In this document: in pieces, positions 10,001-17,327 of the stretch
How positions within the stretch are numbered: position 1 is the stretch's first letter
How the letters are laid out: each line of letters opens with the position of its first letter
Origin: Bacteroidales bacterium
Lineage (GTDB): Bacteria; Bacteroidota; Bacteroidia; Bacteroidales; UBA932
DNA length: 64,000 nucleotides
Direction of reading: 5' to 3'
Assembly: GCA_017544265.1 (NCBI GenBank)
Contig: JAFYEM010000029.1
Span: forward strand, 1 to 64,000
Notes under the pieces: generated by a model
The model's database searches: none
The model's input: the letters and a program-made list of their open reading frames with translations, nothing else
Told to the model about the DNA's origin: nothing
Position numbers and translations under genes: made by a program

Positions 10001-11221
10001 GACCATGGAATGGAGGATGGCATCGTAAGATTTCACCAGTTCCGCAATGAAAGCATCGGAAAAGTCGCCGGTGTCGTAGCTCAGCTTCATGGAATAACCG
10101 TCTTCGTTTTCCATCAGCTCGGAAGCCAGTTTCCATCCGGGAGTTACTTCCCGGAGATCCTGATACTTCAGCAGTTCTCCTTCCAGTTTGAGCCCGCGTT
10201 TGCTGGCAAAGACAGGTCCCTGGTACACAAACAGCACCTGGTTGTTCAGTCCCAGGTCTTTAACTGCGTCCTGATAGGCATAGTACTGATAGCGCCAGGT
10301 GGCGGCCATCTGCTCCGAAAGGCTGGAGAAGAGTTCTTCCAGGGTCTCGTCGCCCCGGGTCTGGATATAGACGGGCAGGGTGTGCACCATCATCGTGAAT
10401 GAGGAAAGAGTGCTGCGGCTGCGGCCATAATAGACAGTGCAGAAGGAGGCCTTGTCCTCCGCGCCGTAGGCTGAAAGCAGCAGACCCCATGCTGCCTGCA
10501 TCAGGGTGCTCTCCTTTACATTGCAGCGCTTGATTATGACCTTGATGTCTTCTTTTCTTACTGAAAGCGGGTAGTATTTCAGAACCTGGGCGGCAGCGCC
10601 CTTGTCAAGGGTGCATTCCGGCAGCGGCAGGGAATCGGTGTCCGCCGCGTCGCAGAAGGTCTTTGCATACCACTCGCGGGCTTCGGACATTTTCGTTTCA
10701 TCCTCCCTCAGTGTCTTTTCTTCCACTGCCACGGCGGCTCCGTCCATGCTTTCCGAAGACGGCTCCCTGCCTTCATAACAACGTTCTATATCCCTGCAGA
10801 ACAGCAAAATGGTAAAACCGTCGGTGATGATATGGTGAAAGTCAACGTAGAGCCAGGATTCTCCGTTTCCGGTCTTGTAAATTTCACAGCGCCACAGTTT
10901 TTCCCCGTGCGGGTCCATAGTGCGGGCGAAGTCCGCCCGGACATCATCCAGAGAGTTTATCTGGATTATCGGAATGCTTTCTTCCAGGGAAGGAAAACAA
11001 CCGCTTTCGGCACATGGCAGGCCGCTCTCGTCCAGAACGATGCGGGTGGCAAGATATGGATGGGCGCAGAGGGCCTTGTAGCAGGCCGCCTGAAGCCGTT
11101 CAAGATTCACGCTTGATGGAATCCGAGCCAGGTTTGCATTCTGGTAATTTGACTTCTGGTCCTGATGTTTGAGACAGGCATAGTACACGCCGAGCTGGCT
11201 CTGTGAAAGCGGTGTTTGCAT
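4070..11221 (-). CDS. Two-module NRPS with terminal reductase (C-A-PCP-C-A-PCP-R)
   Basis: A 2383-residue nonribosomal peptide synthetase. Condensation 1 (1-430) has HHIITDG at 129-135. Adenylation 1 (440-875) has LYTSGTTGTPKG at 546-557. Carrier 1 (890-965) has Ser926 in an unusual AGLTSI site. Condensation 2 (990-1400) has HHLVCDG at 1114-1120. Adenylation 2 is 1425-1895. Carrier 2 (1905-1980) has Ser1944 in GGTSL. The NAD(P)H thioester reductase (2020-2383) has TGATGYLG at 2026-2033 and a Tyr2181-xxx-Lys2185 pair. A terminal reductase releases a peptide aldehyde or alcohol. This architecture matches gut NRPSs that make dipeptide aldehydes which cyclise to pyrazinones. By hand, pocket residues read D-A-H-F-V-G-A-V-Y (A1) and D-A-M-F-S-G-G-I-F (A2); I do not assign substrates. 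A1 lacks about 37 residues present in A2. A starter condensation domain in front of A1 could mean N-acylation. No epimerase is present. The gene starts 12 bases after the kinase stop. Confidence 0.95.
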   Translation of the reverse strand: MQTPLSQSQLGVYYACLKHQDQKSNYQNANLARIPSSVNLERLQAACYKALCAHPYLATRIVLDESGLPCAESGCFPSLEESIPIIQINSLDDVRADFARTMDPHGEKLWRCEIYKTGNGESWLYVDFHHIITDGFTILLFCRDIERCYEGREPSSESMDGAAVAVEEKTLREDETKMSEAREWYAKTFCDAADTDSLPLPECTLDKGAAAQVLKYYPLSVRKEDIKVIIKRCNVKESTLMQAAWGLLLSAYGAEDKASFCTVYYGRSRSTLSSFTMMVHTLPVYIQTRGDETLEELFSSLSEQMAATWRYQYYAYQDAVKDLGLNNQVLFVYQGPVFASKRGLKLEGELLKYQDLREVTPGWKLASELMENEDGYSMKLSYDTGDFSDAFIAELVKSYDAILHSMVKAGTVAEIEYTLPEQVKWLNSLNPDPYANTVGQSLIERFKQHVAERPDDIFCVAGDKRLSFAEVDRLTDTIDPSYTVRCGERVIGFSVPRDEKMVLAPIAIAKAGFTSLPLDASYPEERLAFMRKDAAAYDGNDALVLLYTSGTTGTPKGVMLSENNFRHFVEFHTRRIQLKPGSRYATYAGYGFDAYQHDLWSCVWAGATIYIIQDDIRFDLEAINQYLAKEGITHTFMTTQMATQLALNYPDHPSLKYLVTGGEKLMSLDPPRYALLNAYGPTETTVYVCSHFVDKNEANIPIGTPNDDVELFVVNRFGKQVPWGSAGELIVAGPQVGAGYLGLPEKTAAAFVQWNGKRVYRTGDIVRYRSDGEIEFVGRKDGQVKIRGFRIELKEVEAVIRQFPGIKDATVQAFDYPGGGKYIAAYVVSDEKIDIKALNSFILDQKPPYMVPAATMQLDAIPLNQNQKVNRRALPEPVIGDASDSQADAAAPLNILEQQLKDMVAAIVNTDAFGLTTDLRMAGLTSILAIKLATQVYKVYGVQLDSKLLTGGGSIQSIENEIIEAMLLKKDEAGSATVAPAAPAANDAPVPLSYSQTGVYFDCMKNPSSTLYNTPICLAFPSGTDASALKAAVQKAVSNHPALFVNFVTDDSGVVQLMGDRETPVEVKESSMSEEEALSFRHGFVQPFNLSKDRLFRFEIIHTEKSLYLYCDIHHLVCDGYSYDLLIHEICDLMDGREIEPEICSYAQFVMEQKAAEAGEGFRKSAEYFRQSLGEFDSSTELAPDLPNPRPQGENGRIFAPIDWSKATSLAREQSVNPSAVILSAVFYTLSRFSGNDQVCITTISNGRSNLKVSNTMGMFVNTLALGARIGSQCVQEFIHESSETFEQTLAHEDYPFARIAADYGLKADIMFAYQIGVLSDYRVGGQQVFADETMELNVPKFKIAFYITEVDGVNGVAIEYDNGQYSEAMMKSLARSISNAVSAFAASPDKPLKNISLLDKEGAGLLDSFNLTAAEYDDSENIVSLFRRQAALTPGNTAVVYHDVRLSYKEVDERTDAIAACILSKVEGGKENVVSVLIGRSEWMVLASLGVLKAGCAYQPLDPSYPSERLNFMMQDADAKLLIAEEALLEKVDEYKGPVMLTGDFPSKSAAPVEMTIRPEDLFILLYTSGSTGKPKGCQLEHRNLVAFCSWYRRYYDLRPSDKVAAYASFGFDACMMDLYPALTSGASVYIIGDDIRLNLPDLNKYFDSEGITLSFMTTQVGCQFAINCDNHSLRHLSVGGEKVLPLNPPTSYQMHNGYGPTECTIFTTAYPMTEFQQNAPIGKPLDNLQLFIVDSDMNRLPLGAVGEMLVSGPQVSRGYLNLPEKTAQTYIQWNGLRCYRTGDVVRYLEDGNVQFVGRSDGQVKIRGFRIELKEVEAVIREFEGIKDATVQAFDYPGGGKYIAAYIVSDSKIDIQALNAFIRERKPAYMVPAATMQLDSIPLNQNQKVNRRALPAPHIQAESREYVAPSGELEKLYCDIFAGILSMDKVGASDNFFELGGTSLMVTKVIIESDKAGHHIAYGDVFDHPTPRLLAQFVGGSSPEEKEDSEIEGFDYSGINAILQHNNIDMFLKGERQELGDVLLTGATGYLGIHVLKELIDSPATTITCLVRGKDQPSAERRLKNLLFYYFENSFSGLFGSRIFVVNGDVTAALEPGRHIDTVFNCAANVKHFSKSNDIENVNIGGARSCVEFCIRSGARLVHVSTTSVGEIWIDRGDGATVPRLDERSLWFGQFLDNRYIHSKFLAERLILDAVAHHGLSAKIMRVGNLAPRSSDGEFQANFNSNSYMGRLKIFHTLGCCPYDSYDELTEMSPVDETAKAVVLLASTPAECTMFEPFNNHTQLLGDVLLLLEKIGGSMRFVENAEFEQAVAIAGQDPEKAKLLSAILAYQDVAHGQKAVTIERDNRYTCSILHRLGFHWSDTSSGYIIQMLRQIAAFGFFE

Positions 11222-11233
11222 ATTGACTTTTAG

Positions 11234-12325
11234 TTAAAGTGTAGCCGTGACAGCTCCTTTGCAGACCATTACGGCCTCTTCGTCGGGGCGGCAGCGGAGA
11301 TTGAAGCATGGCACTCCGAGGGCGAGTTTCTCGACTGTCGGAATGATGCGGTCCATGACCGAAGAATTCCAGCGTATTGTCGATACCGCAGCGATGACGC
11401 TGGCATAGGCCTCAAGTCCGTTGATGCGGGAAATCTCATTCACGGGGCTCTGCTCCAGGCGCACCAGCGCCCTCACAGGCGCTTCGACGTTGCGGTAGCA
11501 CAGGGTCTTGCCGCTCCACGGGCTGCCATAGACCTTGATGCTGCCATCTTCCTGGATGCGGATAACCGGATTGTCGTCGTTCATAACGTCGCAGCCGGGG
11601 ACATATTGCAGCCAGAGCCTTGAGTGGGTGCTTTTCCCTGTGCCGCTGATTCCGAAGAAAAGTGCCGCCTTTCCTTCGTAGCGGGTCACGCTGGCATGCA
11701 GGAGCACGGTCCCGAGCGGGGCAGTCGCGAAGGTGTAGAGAATCATCAGCGAGGTATTCAGCTGCATCAGCGTGGTCTTTGACCCGGCCCTTTGGCGCGG
11801 ATAGTAAGTGCCGCTGCGTTGGTCCTCATTCAGTACGAAAAGGCCTGCGCTGAATCCCTCGCTGGGAAAGAACTCATATATGGTCCTGTCCTTGTAGCGG
11901 TAACCGTAGTAGAACGGGAGAATTTCGTCAACGGCGACAACTCTTGTCCACAGGCCCTTTTCTTCCACCTCCTTCAGCCATCCGGGCTCTTCGGAGGATA
12001 CTGTGATGGACATAAACTCTTCTCCGTCGGAACCGGTTTCGAAGGGAGCGTATTGCAGAAGGTCAAGGGTATGACGATATAAGAAGCGCTCTTCGGAAGA
12101 GAGTCCATCCCATTCCTCGCGTGTCATGGACTGCTTTCCCATTTTCTCGGAATTGACTCCCAGGTCCTGGACCTTGTCTGCGGGAACCGGAATGATTCCC
12201 ACATCTTCGCCGCGGTGAAGTTTCTCAACGAGGGTTGTCTGCTCACTGCTGAGGGGCTTGAATGTCCAGGGCTCCTCGAGAGTGATGCTCAGACGGTGTC
12301 CGGCTATTATGTAATGCTTTGTCAT
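11234..12325 (-). CDS. HPr-kinase/PEPCK-like serine kinase homologue
   Basis: A 363-residue protein whose C-terminal half has the P-loop fold of HPr kinase and PEP-carboxykinase-like enzymes. It shows a leading LHASV, Walker A GISGTGKSTHSRLW (225-238), NDDNP (249-253, the metal-binding acidic pair) and GSPWSGK (267-273). The N-terminal 190 residues are not recognised. Homologues occur beside RiPP pathways, including lasso-peptide kinases that phosphorylate a precursor serine, and as stand-alone proteins in Bacteroidota. It is not a canonical HprK because the N-terminal domain differs and no HPr is nearby. The start overlaps the gltX stop (ATGA) and the stop lies 12 bases before the NRPS. The target is unknown; the STAS protein three genes on or a small molecule are candidates. 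Confidence 0.78.
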   Translation of the reverse strand: MTKHYIIAGHRLSITLEEPWTFKPLSSEQTTLVEKLHRGEDVGIIPVPADKVQDLGVNSEKMGKQSMTREEWDGLSSEERFLYRHTLDLLQYAPFETGSDGEEFMSITVSSEEPGWLKEVEEKGLWTRVVAVDEILPFYYGYRYKDRTIYEFFPSEGFSAGLFVLNEDQRSGTYYPRQRAGSKTTLMQLNTSLMILYTFATAPLGTVLLHASVTRYEGKAALFFGISGTGKSTHSRLWLQYVPGCDVMNDDNPVIRIQEDGSIKVYGSPWSGKTLCYRNVEAPVRALVRLEQSPVNEISRINGLEAYASVIAAVSTIRWNSSVMDRIIPTVEKLALGVPCFNLRCRPDEEAVMVCKGAVTATL

Positions 12326-13875
12326 TTCAGCGTGTTTTCAGCGTAACTAAGTCTTGCAGAAGCCTCCTTCGGGCCGATCAGAGACAGTATGTCGGCGATG
12401 CCCAGGCCGCTCGAGGCCCCTGCGAGGGCGAGGCGCAGGCAGTTCATGACCTTTCCCATAGGCCATTCGCGGCTGCGGATATAGTCTTCCAGGGCCTGCC
12501 CGATATGCTCCTTGTCCCACGGGCCGTCAAAAGAAGTGATATAGGCGCCTGCTTCCAGGGCGAGGGGGTAATTTTCCTCTTTCCAGAACTTCGCGACGTC
12601 TTTCTCCACGAATTCCTTCGGGGCGGAATAGAGATAGGGGGCGGCGTCAAAAAGGTCTCTGACAAAGGTGGCGCGGTCTTTTACTATGCCCACGGCACGC
12701 ACCAGATAGTCCTTAGGAAGCGAAATGCCGTGCTCTTCGAGTACGGGTACAAGCAGGTCTGCAAGCTGCTCATCAGGCTTCATCCTGAGATACTCCTTGT
12801 TGAACCATTTCGCCTTTTCGGCATTGAAGCGGGCTCCGGATTTTATGACTCTTTCGAGAGAGAATACTTCCGCGAGCTCGTCAATCGTGTAAAGCTCCCT
12901 TTCGCCTCCGGGATTCCATCCCAGGAAAGCCAGCATATTCACGAAGGCTTCCGGGAAATAACCATCCTCACGATAGCCTCTGGAGACTTCTCCGGCCTCG
13001 TTTACCCAGCGAAGCGGGAACACCGGGAAGCCAAGGCGGTCGCCGTCCCTCTTGGACAGTTTTCCTTTGCCGTCAGGCTTGAGCAGCAGGGAAAGATGCG
13101 CAAAACGGGGCATGGTATCCGTCCATCCGAAGGCTTCGTAAAGCAGGTAGTGGAGCGGCAGGGAAGGCAGCCATTCCTCACCTCTGATGACCTCGCTTAT
13201 CTCCATGAGATGGTCGTCCACTATGTTTGCGAGGTGGTAGGTGGGAAGTTCGTCGGCCCTTTTCCACAGCACCTTGTCGTCCAGTGTGGCGGTATTGACC
13301 TCGATGTGTCCGCGAATCAGGTCGTCCATCGCGACAACCCTGTCTTCCGGCATCTTGAAACGGATCGTCCAATCGGAAGTTTCTTCGAGAAGTCTGGATA
13401 CTTCTTCCGCCGGGAGGGTCAGGGAGTTGCGGAGCTGCAAGCGGCTGACCTGGTTGTAGATGAAAGTCTGCCCGGCGGCTTCGGCCTCGCTGCGTTTCGC
13501 GCCAAGTTCTTCGGCTGAATCGAAGGCATAATAGGCCCATCCTGCGGCGACCAGCTGCTCGGCGTATGCCCTGTAGATGGCTCTGCGCTCGCTCTGGCGA
13601 TATGGGGCGTGCGGATGCCTGGCTGATGGTGCGGACACGACCTGCCCGTTTTCATCGACGCCTTCGTCAGGAATAATTCCGCACCAGTTGAGCGCTTCTA
13701 TGATATATTGTTCGGCGCCGGGCACGAAGCGGTGGGAGTCCGTGTCCTCAATCCTTATAATGAAATCTCCGCCGTGCTGTTTTGCGAACAGGTAATTGTA
13801 AAGCGCAGTCCTGACACCGCCCATGTGCAGCGGGCCGGTGGGAGAAGGGGCAAATCTTACTCTGGTGCGTCTCAT
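12322..13875 (-). CDS. gltX: Glutamyl-tRNA synthetase
   Basis: A 517-residue class I aminoacyl-tRNA synthetase that charges tRNA-Glu in the cytosol. The HIGH-like motif is HMGG at 17-20 within SPTGPLHMGGVRTAL, and the KMSKS-like motif is KLSKR at 272-276. Length and N-terminus fit the bacterial discriminating or nondiscriminating enzyme. Both ends are 4-base ATGA overlaps, upstream with ftsZ and downstream with the kinase, so this housekeeping gene bridges the division cluster and the NRPS module. A tRNA synthetase at this place is not part of the usual dcw core. Confidence 0.97.
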   Translation of the reverse strand: MRRTRVRFAPSPTGPLHMGGVRTALYNYLFAKQHGGDFIIRIEDTDSHRFVPGAEQYIIEALNWCGIIPDEGVDENGQVVSAPSARHPHAPYRQSERRAIYRAYAEQLVAAGWAYYAFDSAEELGAKRSEAEAAGQTFIYNQVSRLQLRNSLTLPAEEVSRLLEETSDWTIRFKMPEDRVVAMDDLIRGHIEVNTATLDDKVLWKRADELPTYHLANIVDDHLMEISEVIRGEEWLPSLPLHYLLYEAFGWTDTMPRFAHLSLLLKPDGKGKLSKRDGDRLGFPVFPLRWVNEAGEVSRGYREDGYFPEAFVNMLAFLGWNPGGERELYTIDELAEVFSLERVIKSGARFNAEKAKWFNKEYLRMKPDEQLADLLVPVLEEHGISLPKDYLVRAVGIVKDRATFVRDLFDAAPYLYSAPKEFVEKDVAKFWKEENYPLALEAGAYITSFDGPWDKEHIGQALEDYIRSREWPMGKVMNCLRLALAGASSGLGIADILSLIGPKEASARLSYAENTLK

Positions 13876-15104
13876 AATTGTTTCCTCCTTATCGCAGGTG
13901 TGTTTTCAAGTTCGCTGAGGGATTCGTCGGGGTCCACGCAGAGGCAGGGCTTGTTCTCCGTGGTGAAGGAGAAGTTGTGGAGCGTGTCTGCGGTGTTGAA
14001 ACCCACCTTTATGCTGATTCCTGGCGTTTCCGGCAGAGAAATTTCGTCCCCGGCCTTCTTGCGGTCGCAGCGGAAATGTTCGTCTATGATAATCAGGTTC
14101 CCGAGGTTTACATCGGTGATTTCCCCGAGCCGGCCCATGTCGAAACCGGTGACAATCGCAGTTATCTTGACCTTGTCGCCGATTGAAGGGTCGTCATCCC
14201 ATATAAGTCCGCGTTTGAAGCGGTTGGCATTGCCGGTATATTCCCCGATCATCTTGTTGATTTTCTCGAGGTCCTCCATAGTGATGCCCTTCTCGTTGTT
14301 TCCGGCGGTGATGTTGATCAGGACATTCTTCGCGGTCTTCAGGTCGAAATCGTTCAGCAGCGGAGACTCGAAGGCGCCCTTCACGGCCTCATCCAGACGG
14401 TTCGGCCCGGAGCCGACGCCGCAGCCCATCAGGGCCATTCCGCTCGAACGCATCATCTTGGTGACATCCTTGAAGTCTACGTTAATGTAGCCCGGCTTGG
14501 TGATTACCTCTATTATGCCGCGAACCGCAGTGGCAAGCACTTCGTCCGCCTTGGGGAAGGCCTCCTGGACGAGGGTGTCGCCGAAGTATTCGTAGAGCTT
14601 TTCGTTGTTGATTATAAGCAGGCTGTCCACGTTCTTTTCCAGTTCGCGTATGCCGTCGACGGCCTTTGACTGGGACTCGTTGCCCTCGTTCTTGAATGGA
14701 AGCGTGACCACGGCTACCGTGAGAATGCCGCGCTCCTTTGCCATCTGGGCAATCACTGGCGATGCTCCGGTGCCGGTGCCTCCGCCCATGCCGGCGGTGA
14801 TAAACAGCATCTGCGTGCCGTTGTCAAGCACTTTTTCAGCAATCTCGGCCTGGGCTTCGATGGCCGCATTGCGCCCTTCGATGGGGTCCGTGCCTGCTCC
14901 CAGGCCCTTTCCCATCTGGATCTTCACCGGGACGTTGCTCTTTCCGAGAGCTTGCGAATCGGTGTTGCACACAATGAACGAGCAGCCTTCAATCTTCTGG
15001 TTATACATGTAAGTAACGGCATTTGTTCCGCCGCCGCCCACTCCGATGACCTTTATCATCGAATTCTCGGGTATCCAACCCATAGGTGTGATCATCTCGT
15101 CCAT
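13872..15104 (-). CDS. ftsZ: Cell division GTPase FtsZ
   Basis: The tubulin homologue that forms the division ring. Motifs seen: the N-terminal IKVIGVGGGGTNAV nucleotide-binding strand, the tubulin signature GGGTGTGASP at about residue 107, and the synergy loop NVDFKD. The C-terminal tail is short and ends in a conserved-type peptide (ELENTPAIRRKQL) for binding FtsA. I chose ATG 15104 (MDEM...), four bases after the ftsA stop, because its N-terminal length fits the family. An ATG at 15125 would add seven residues and overlap ftsA by 17 bases. The stop overlaps the gltX start as ATGA. Confidence 0.96.
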   Translation of the reverse strand: MDEMITPMGWIPENSMIKVIGVGGGGTNAVTYMYNQKIEGCSFIVCNTDSQALGKSNVPVKIQMGKGLGAGTDPIEGRNAAIEAQAEIAEKVLDNGTQMLFITAGMGGGTGTGASPVIAQMAKERGILTVAVVTLPFKNEGNESQSKAVDGIRELEKNVDSLLIINNEKLYEYFGDTLVQEAFPKADEVLATAVRGIIEVITKPGYINVDFKDVTKMMRSSGMALMGCGVGSGPNRLDEAVKGAFESPLLNDFDLKTAKNVLINITAGNNEKGITMEDLEKINKMIGEYTGNANRFKRGLIWDDDPSIGDKVKITAIVTGFDMGRLGEITDVNLGNLIIIDEHFRCDRKKAGDEISLPETPGISIKVGFNTADTLHNFSFTTENKPCLCVDPDESLSELENTPAIRRKQL

Positions 15105-15108
15105 AGCT

Positions 15109-16539
15109 TTACATATTTGAATCATCGGTGAGTACCTTGTTCAGGTTCACGAAAACATTGCCAATACCTTCTCCCAGCTTCTTCCAGGTCATCTTCGGCT
15201 CCCTGCGGCGTTTAGGCTTGGTCTCCACCTCGACTTTTTCGCCGAACGCTTCGGGATCGATGAGCTGCCCCTTCGCCAGCTGCTCGTCTGAGACAGGATC
15301 TTCTTCGGGAGTGTTACTCTCTTCTTCAGCTGGCTCTTCGGGCTTGATTTCCGGCGCCAGCACGCAGTCCGGCAGATTGTCGTTCTTGGCCGCGAGTATC
15401 ATGCCTATCGCGGATGTCGCTGACGGGTCATAGACCCCTATGCAGCCGGCCACGGAGAACAGGTGACGCGGGTATCCGATGGTGACGTTGTAGCCCGAAA
15501 TATCCTTCAGCAGGTTGCCGAAGTTGAGGAGCGAGGCGGCGCCGCCGGTGAGTACGATTCCGCTGCGCAGCTGCTGCTGATAGCCGCTTTCCTGGATATG
15601 GAACAGGATGGCGTCTATGATTTCGCGGGCCCTTGCGTCTATGATTTCGCTCAGATACCGGACCGGAATCTCCTTCACGCGGCCGTCGTCATAGCGTATC
15701 TGGATGGTCTTTTCTCCGAGTGTCGAGAGTCTTGAAGGCATGCAGCCGCCGTATGCCAGTTTGATATTCTCTGCGAGAGCGTCGCTGATTGAGCACTCTA
15801 TGCGGATATCGTTGGAAATGGTCTTTCCGCCGAAGGGAATGGAGCCGTAATAGCGCATGATTCCGCCGTGATAGACACTCACGGAGGTCACGCCGGCACC
15901 GAAGTCCACCAGCGCCACGCCGTTCTGCTTTTCGTCTTCGCGAAGCACCGCGCCGGCGACCACGTCGGGAAGGAAGTACTTCTTTGCCAGCGCAATACCG
16001 AGATTGGAGAAAATCTTGTCTATGGCGGTGGTGGCCTTTCTCTTGCCGATGAATACGCGGAAATTGCCTTCCAGGGAAGAACTCATGGTGCCTATGATGT
16101 CGTCCTCGACGTACTGGATTTCTTCGTCCGTGGAGAAAGACTGGGCGACGGCGCCGAACATGACCTGAGTCGCGGGATTCTCGAGCGGATAGTCGTCGAT
16201 AGCCATTGCTTTGAGGTTTTCCACCTCTTCCCGGGTCACATATTCGTCAGGGTCGGTACGGACCACGCCACCGTTGGCTGTCTCCTGAAGGACGCTGTAG
16301 CGGGGGAGGCCCACCACTACCTGCAGGATTTTTATCATAAGTTCTTTCTCTGCGTCCTGGATGGCTTTCTGAAGGGGGACTGTGGCTTTCATCGGATTGA
16401 GCACGTTGCTTCCTTTGATGCCGTCCGAGGGGGTCTCCTTGTAATAGACCACCTGGACATTGTCTCCCTGGACGCGTGCGACCGCGAGCCCCAGCTTGTG
16501 GGTCCCGAGGTCAATGGCGGCAATGTATTTTTCTTCCAT
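15109..16539 (-). CDS. ftsA: Cell division protein FtsA
   Basis: An actin-like ATPase that tethers FtsZ to the membrane. The N-terminal phosphate-binding strand is YIAAIDLGTHKLG, later actin-fold motifs are VDFGAGVTSV and GIVLTGGAA, and the C-terminus ends in an amphipathic membrane-targeting helix (WKKLGEGIGNVFVNLNKVL). A Glu/Pro-rich linker of about 50 residues precedes the helix. The longer frame opens at 16578, but ATG 16539 lies two bases after the ftsQ stop and starts directly before the actin fold, so it is preferred (476 residues). Confidence 0.95.
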   Translation of the reverse strand: MEEKYIAAIDLGTHKLGLAVARVQGDNVQVVYYKETPSDGIKGSNVLNPMKATVPLQKAIQDAEKELMIKILQVVVGLPRYSVLQETANGGVVRTDPDEYVTREEVENLKAMAIDDYPLENPATQVMFGAVAQSFSTDEEIQYVEDDIIGTMSSSLEGNFRVFIGKRKATTAIDKIFSNLGIALAKKYFLPDVVAGAVLREDEKQNGVALVDFGAGVTSVSVYHGGIMRYYGSIPFGGKTISNDIRIECSISDALAENIKLAYGGCMPSRLSTLGEKTIQIRYDDGRVKEIPVRYLSEIIDARAREIIDAILFHIQESGYQQQLRSGIVLTGGAASLLNFGNLLKDISGYNVTIGYPRHLFSVAGCIGVYDPSATSAIGMILAAKNDNLPDCVLAPEIKPEEPAEEESNTPEEDPVSDEQLAKGQLIDPEAFGEKVEVETKPKRRREPKMTWKKLGEGIGNVFVNLNKVLTDDSNM

Positions 16540-16541
16540 AT

Positions 16542-17327
16542 CTATAGTTGTTTTCTGCAAATTATCTGGTCCTTGCACCTTACGTCCACTAGCTTGCAGC
16601 TGCCTTTTTCGTACCTGGGCGCAACTGTGTCGTAGTAGCGGCTGATGCGTTCGAATTTTTCCTTCACTGCGGTGGGCTGTCCGAAGATGAACCTTTCAGA
16701 GCCTTCCCTTGGTATCATCACGAGGTCTCCGCTTTCGAGCACGCTGATCTCGCTTATATTCTCTTTCCAGATGCCGCTTTGCTCCATGTAGTCCAGCAGG
16801 CCTATGATTCTCGACAGCCACTGTCTCTCCTTTTCCGAGCCGGGCTCGCCCTTGAATCCTTTCTTTGCCAGCAGCGGCACTTCTCCGTCAACCACCGGGA
16901 CAGGGGCCGAGAACTCTTTGTGCAGCGGGAAGAGGAAGCCGCTGCGGTCTGCATAGAAACCGGTCTGTCCCTTCTGGAAGCGCACTACCGGTTCCCTCTG
17001 GCTGATGTCCACGTGGAGGGTCCCGTCATCGGTAATATAGGCCCTGCAGTCACGTATTGCGCTTTTCGAGTTCAGTATGAACTCTATCTTAGACAGATTC
17101 ACGCTGTCCACCCTCTGTCCGACGAACAGTCCGTAGTCTTTGAGATAATCCTTTACGTCGTTACGGCTCACAAATCTTCTGGACGCGCTGTCCAGCACCG
17201 TCACCGTGACTCCATGGCAGCTTGTGAGATGCCTCTTCGCGGAGGAAGCGGCCGTGGCGGCAAACCATAGAGCGACGGCCCCCGCAAGGGCGGCATAGTA
17301 AAGGATATTTCTCACAAGCGGTTTCAT
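16542..17327 (-). CDS. ftsQ: Cell division protein FtsQ/DivIB
   Basis: A 261-residue bitopic divisome protein. One N-terminal TM helix (about 8-28) is followed by a periplasmic POTRA-like region with the VTVLDSASRRFVSRNDV stretch and the DISQREPVVRFQ block, typical of the short, divergent Bacteroidota FtsQ. It links FtsZ-ring assembly to septal peptidoglycan synthesis. It lies between murC (ATGA overlap at 17324-17327) and ftsA, the standard place. Confidence 0.88.
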   Translation of the reverse strand: MKPLVRNILYYAALAGAVALWFAATAASSAKRHLTSCHGVTVTVLDSASRRFVSRNDVKDYLKDYGLFVGQRVDSVNLSKIEFILNSKSAIRDCRAYITDDGTLHVDISQREPVVRFQKGQTGFYADRSGFLFPLHKEFSAPVPVVDGEVPLLAKKGFKGEPGSEKERQWLSRIIGLLDYMEQSGIWKENISEISVLESGDLVMIPREGSERFIFGQPTAVKEKFERISRYYDTVAPRYEKGSCKLVDVRCKDQIICRKQL

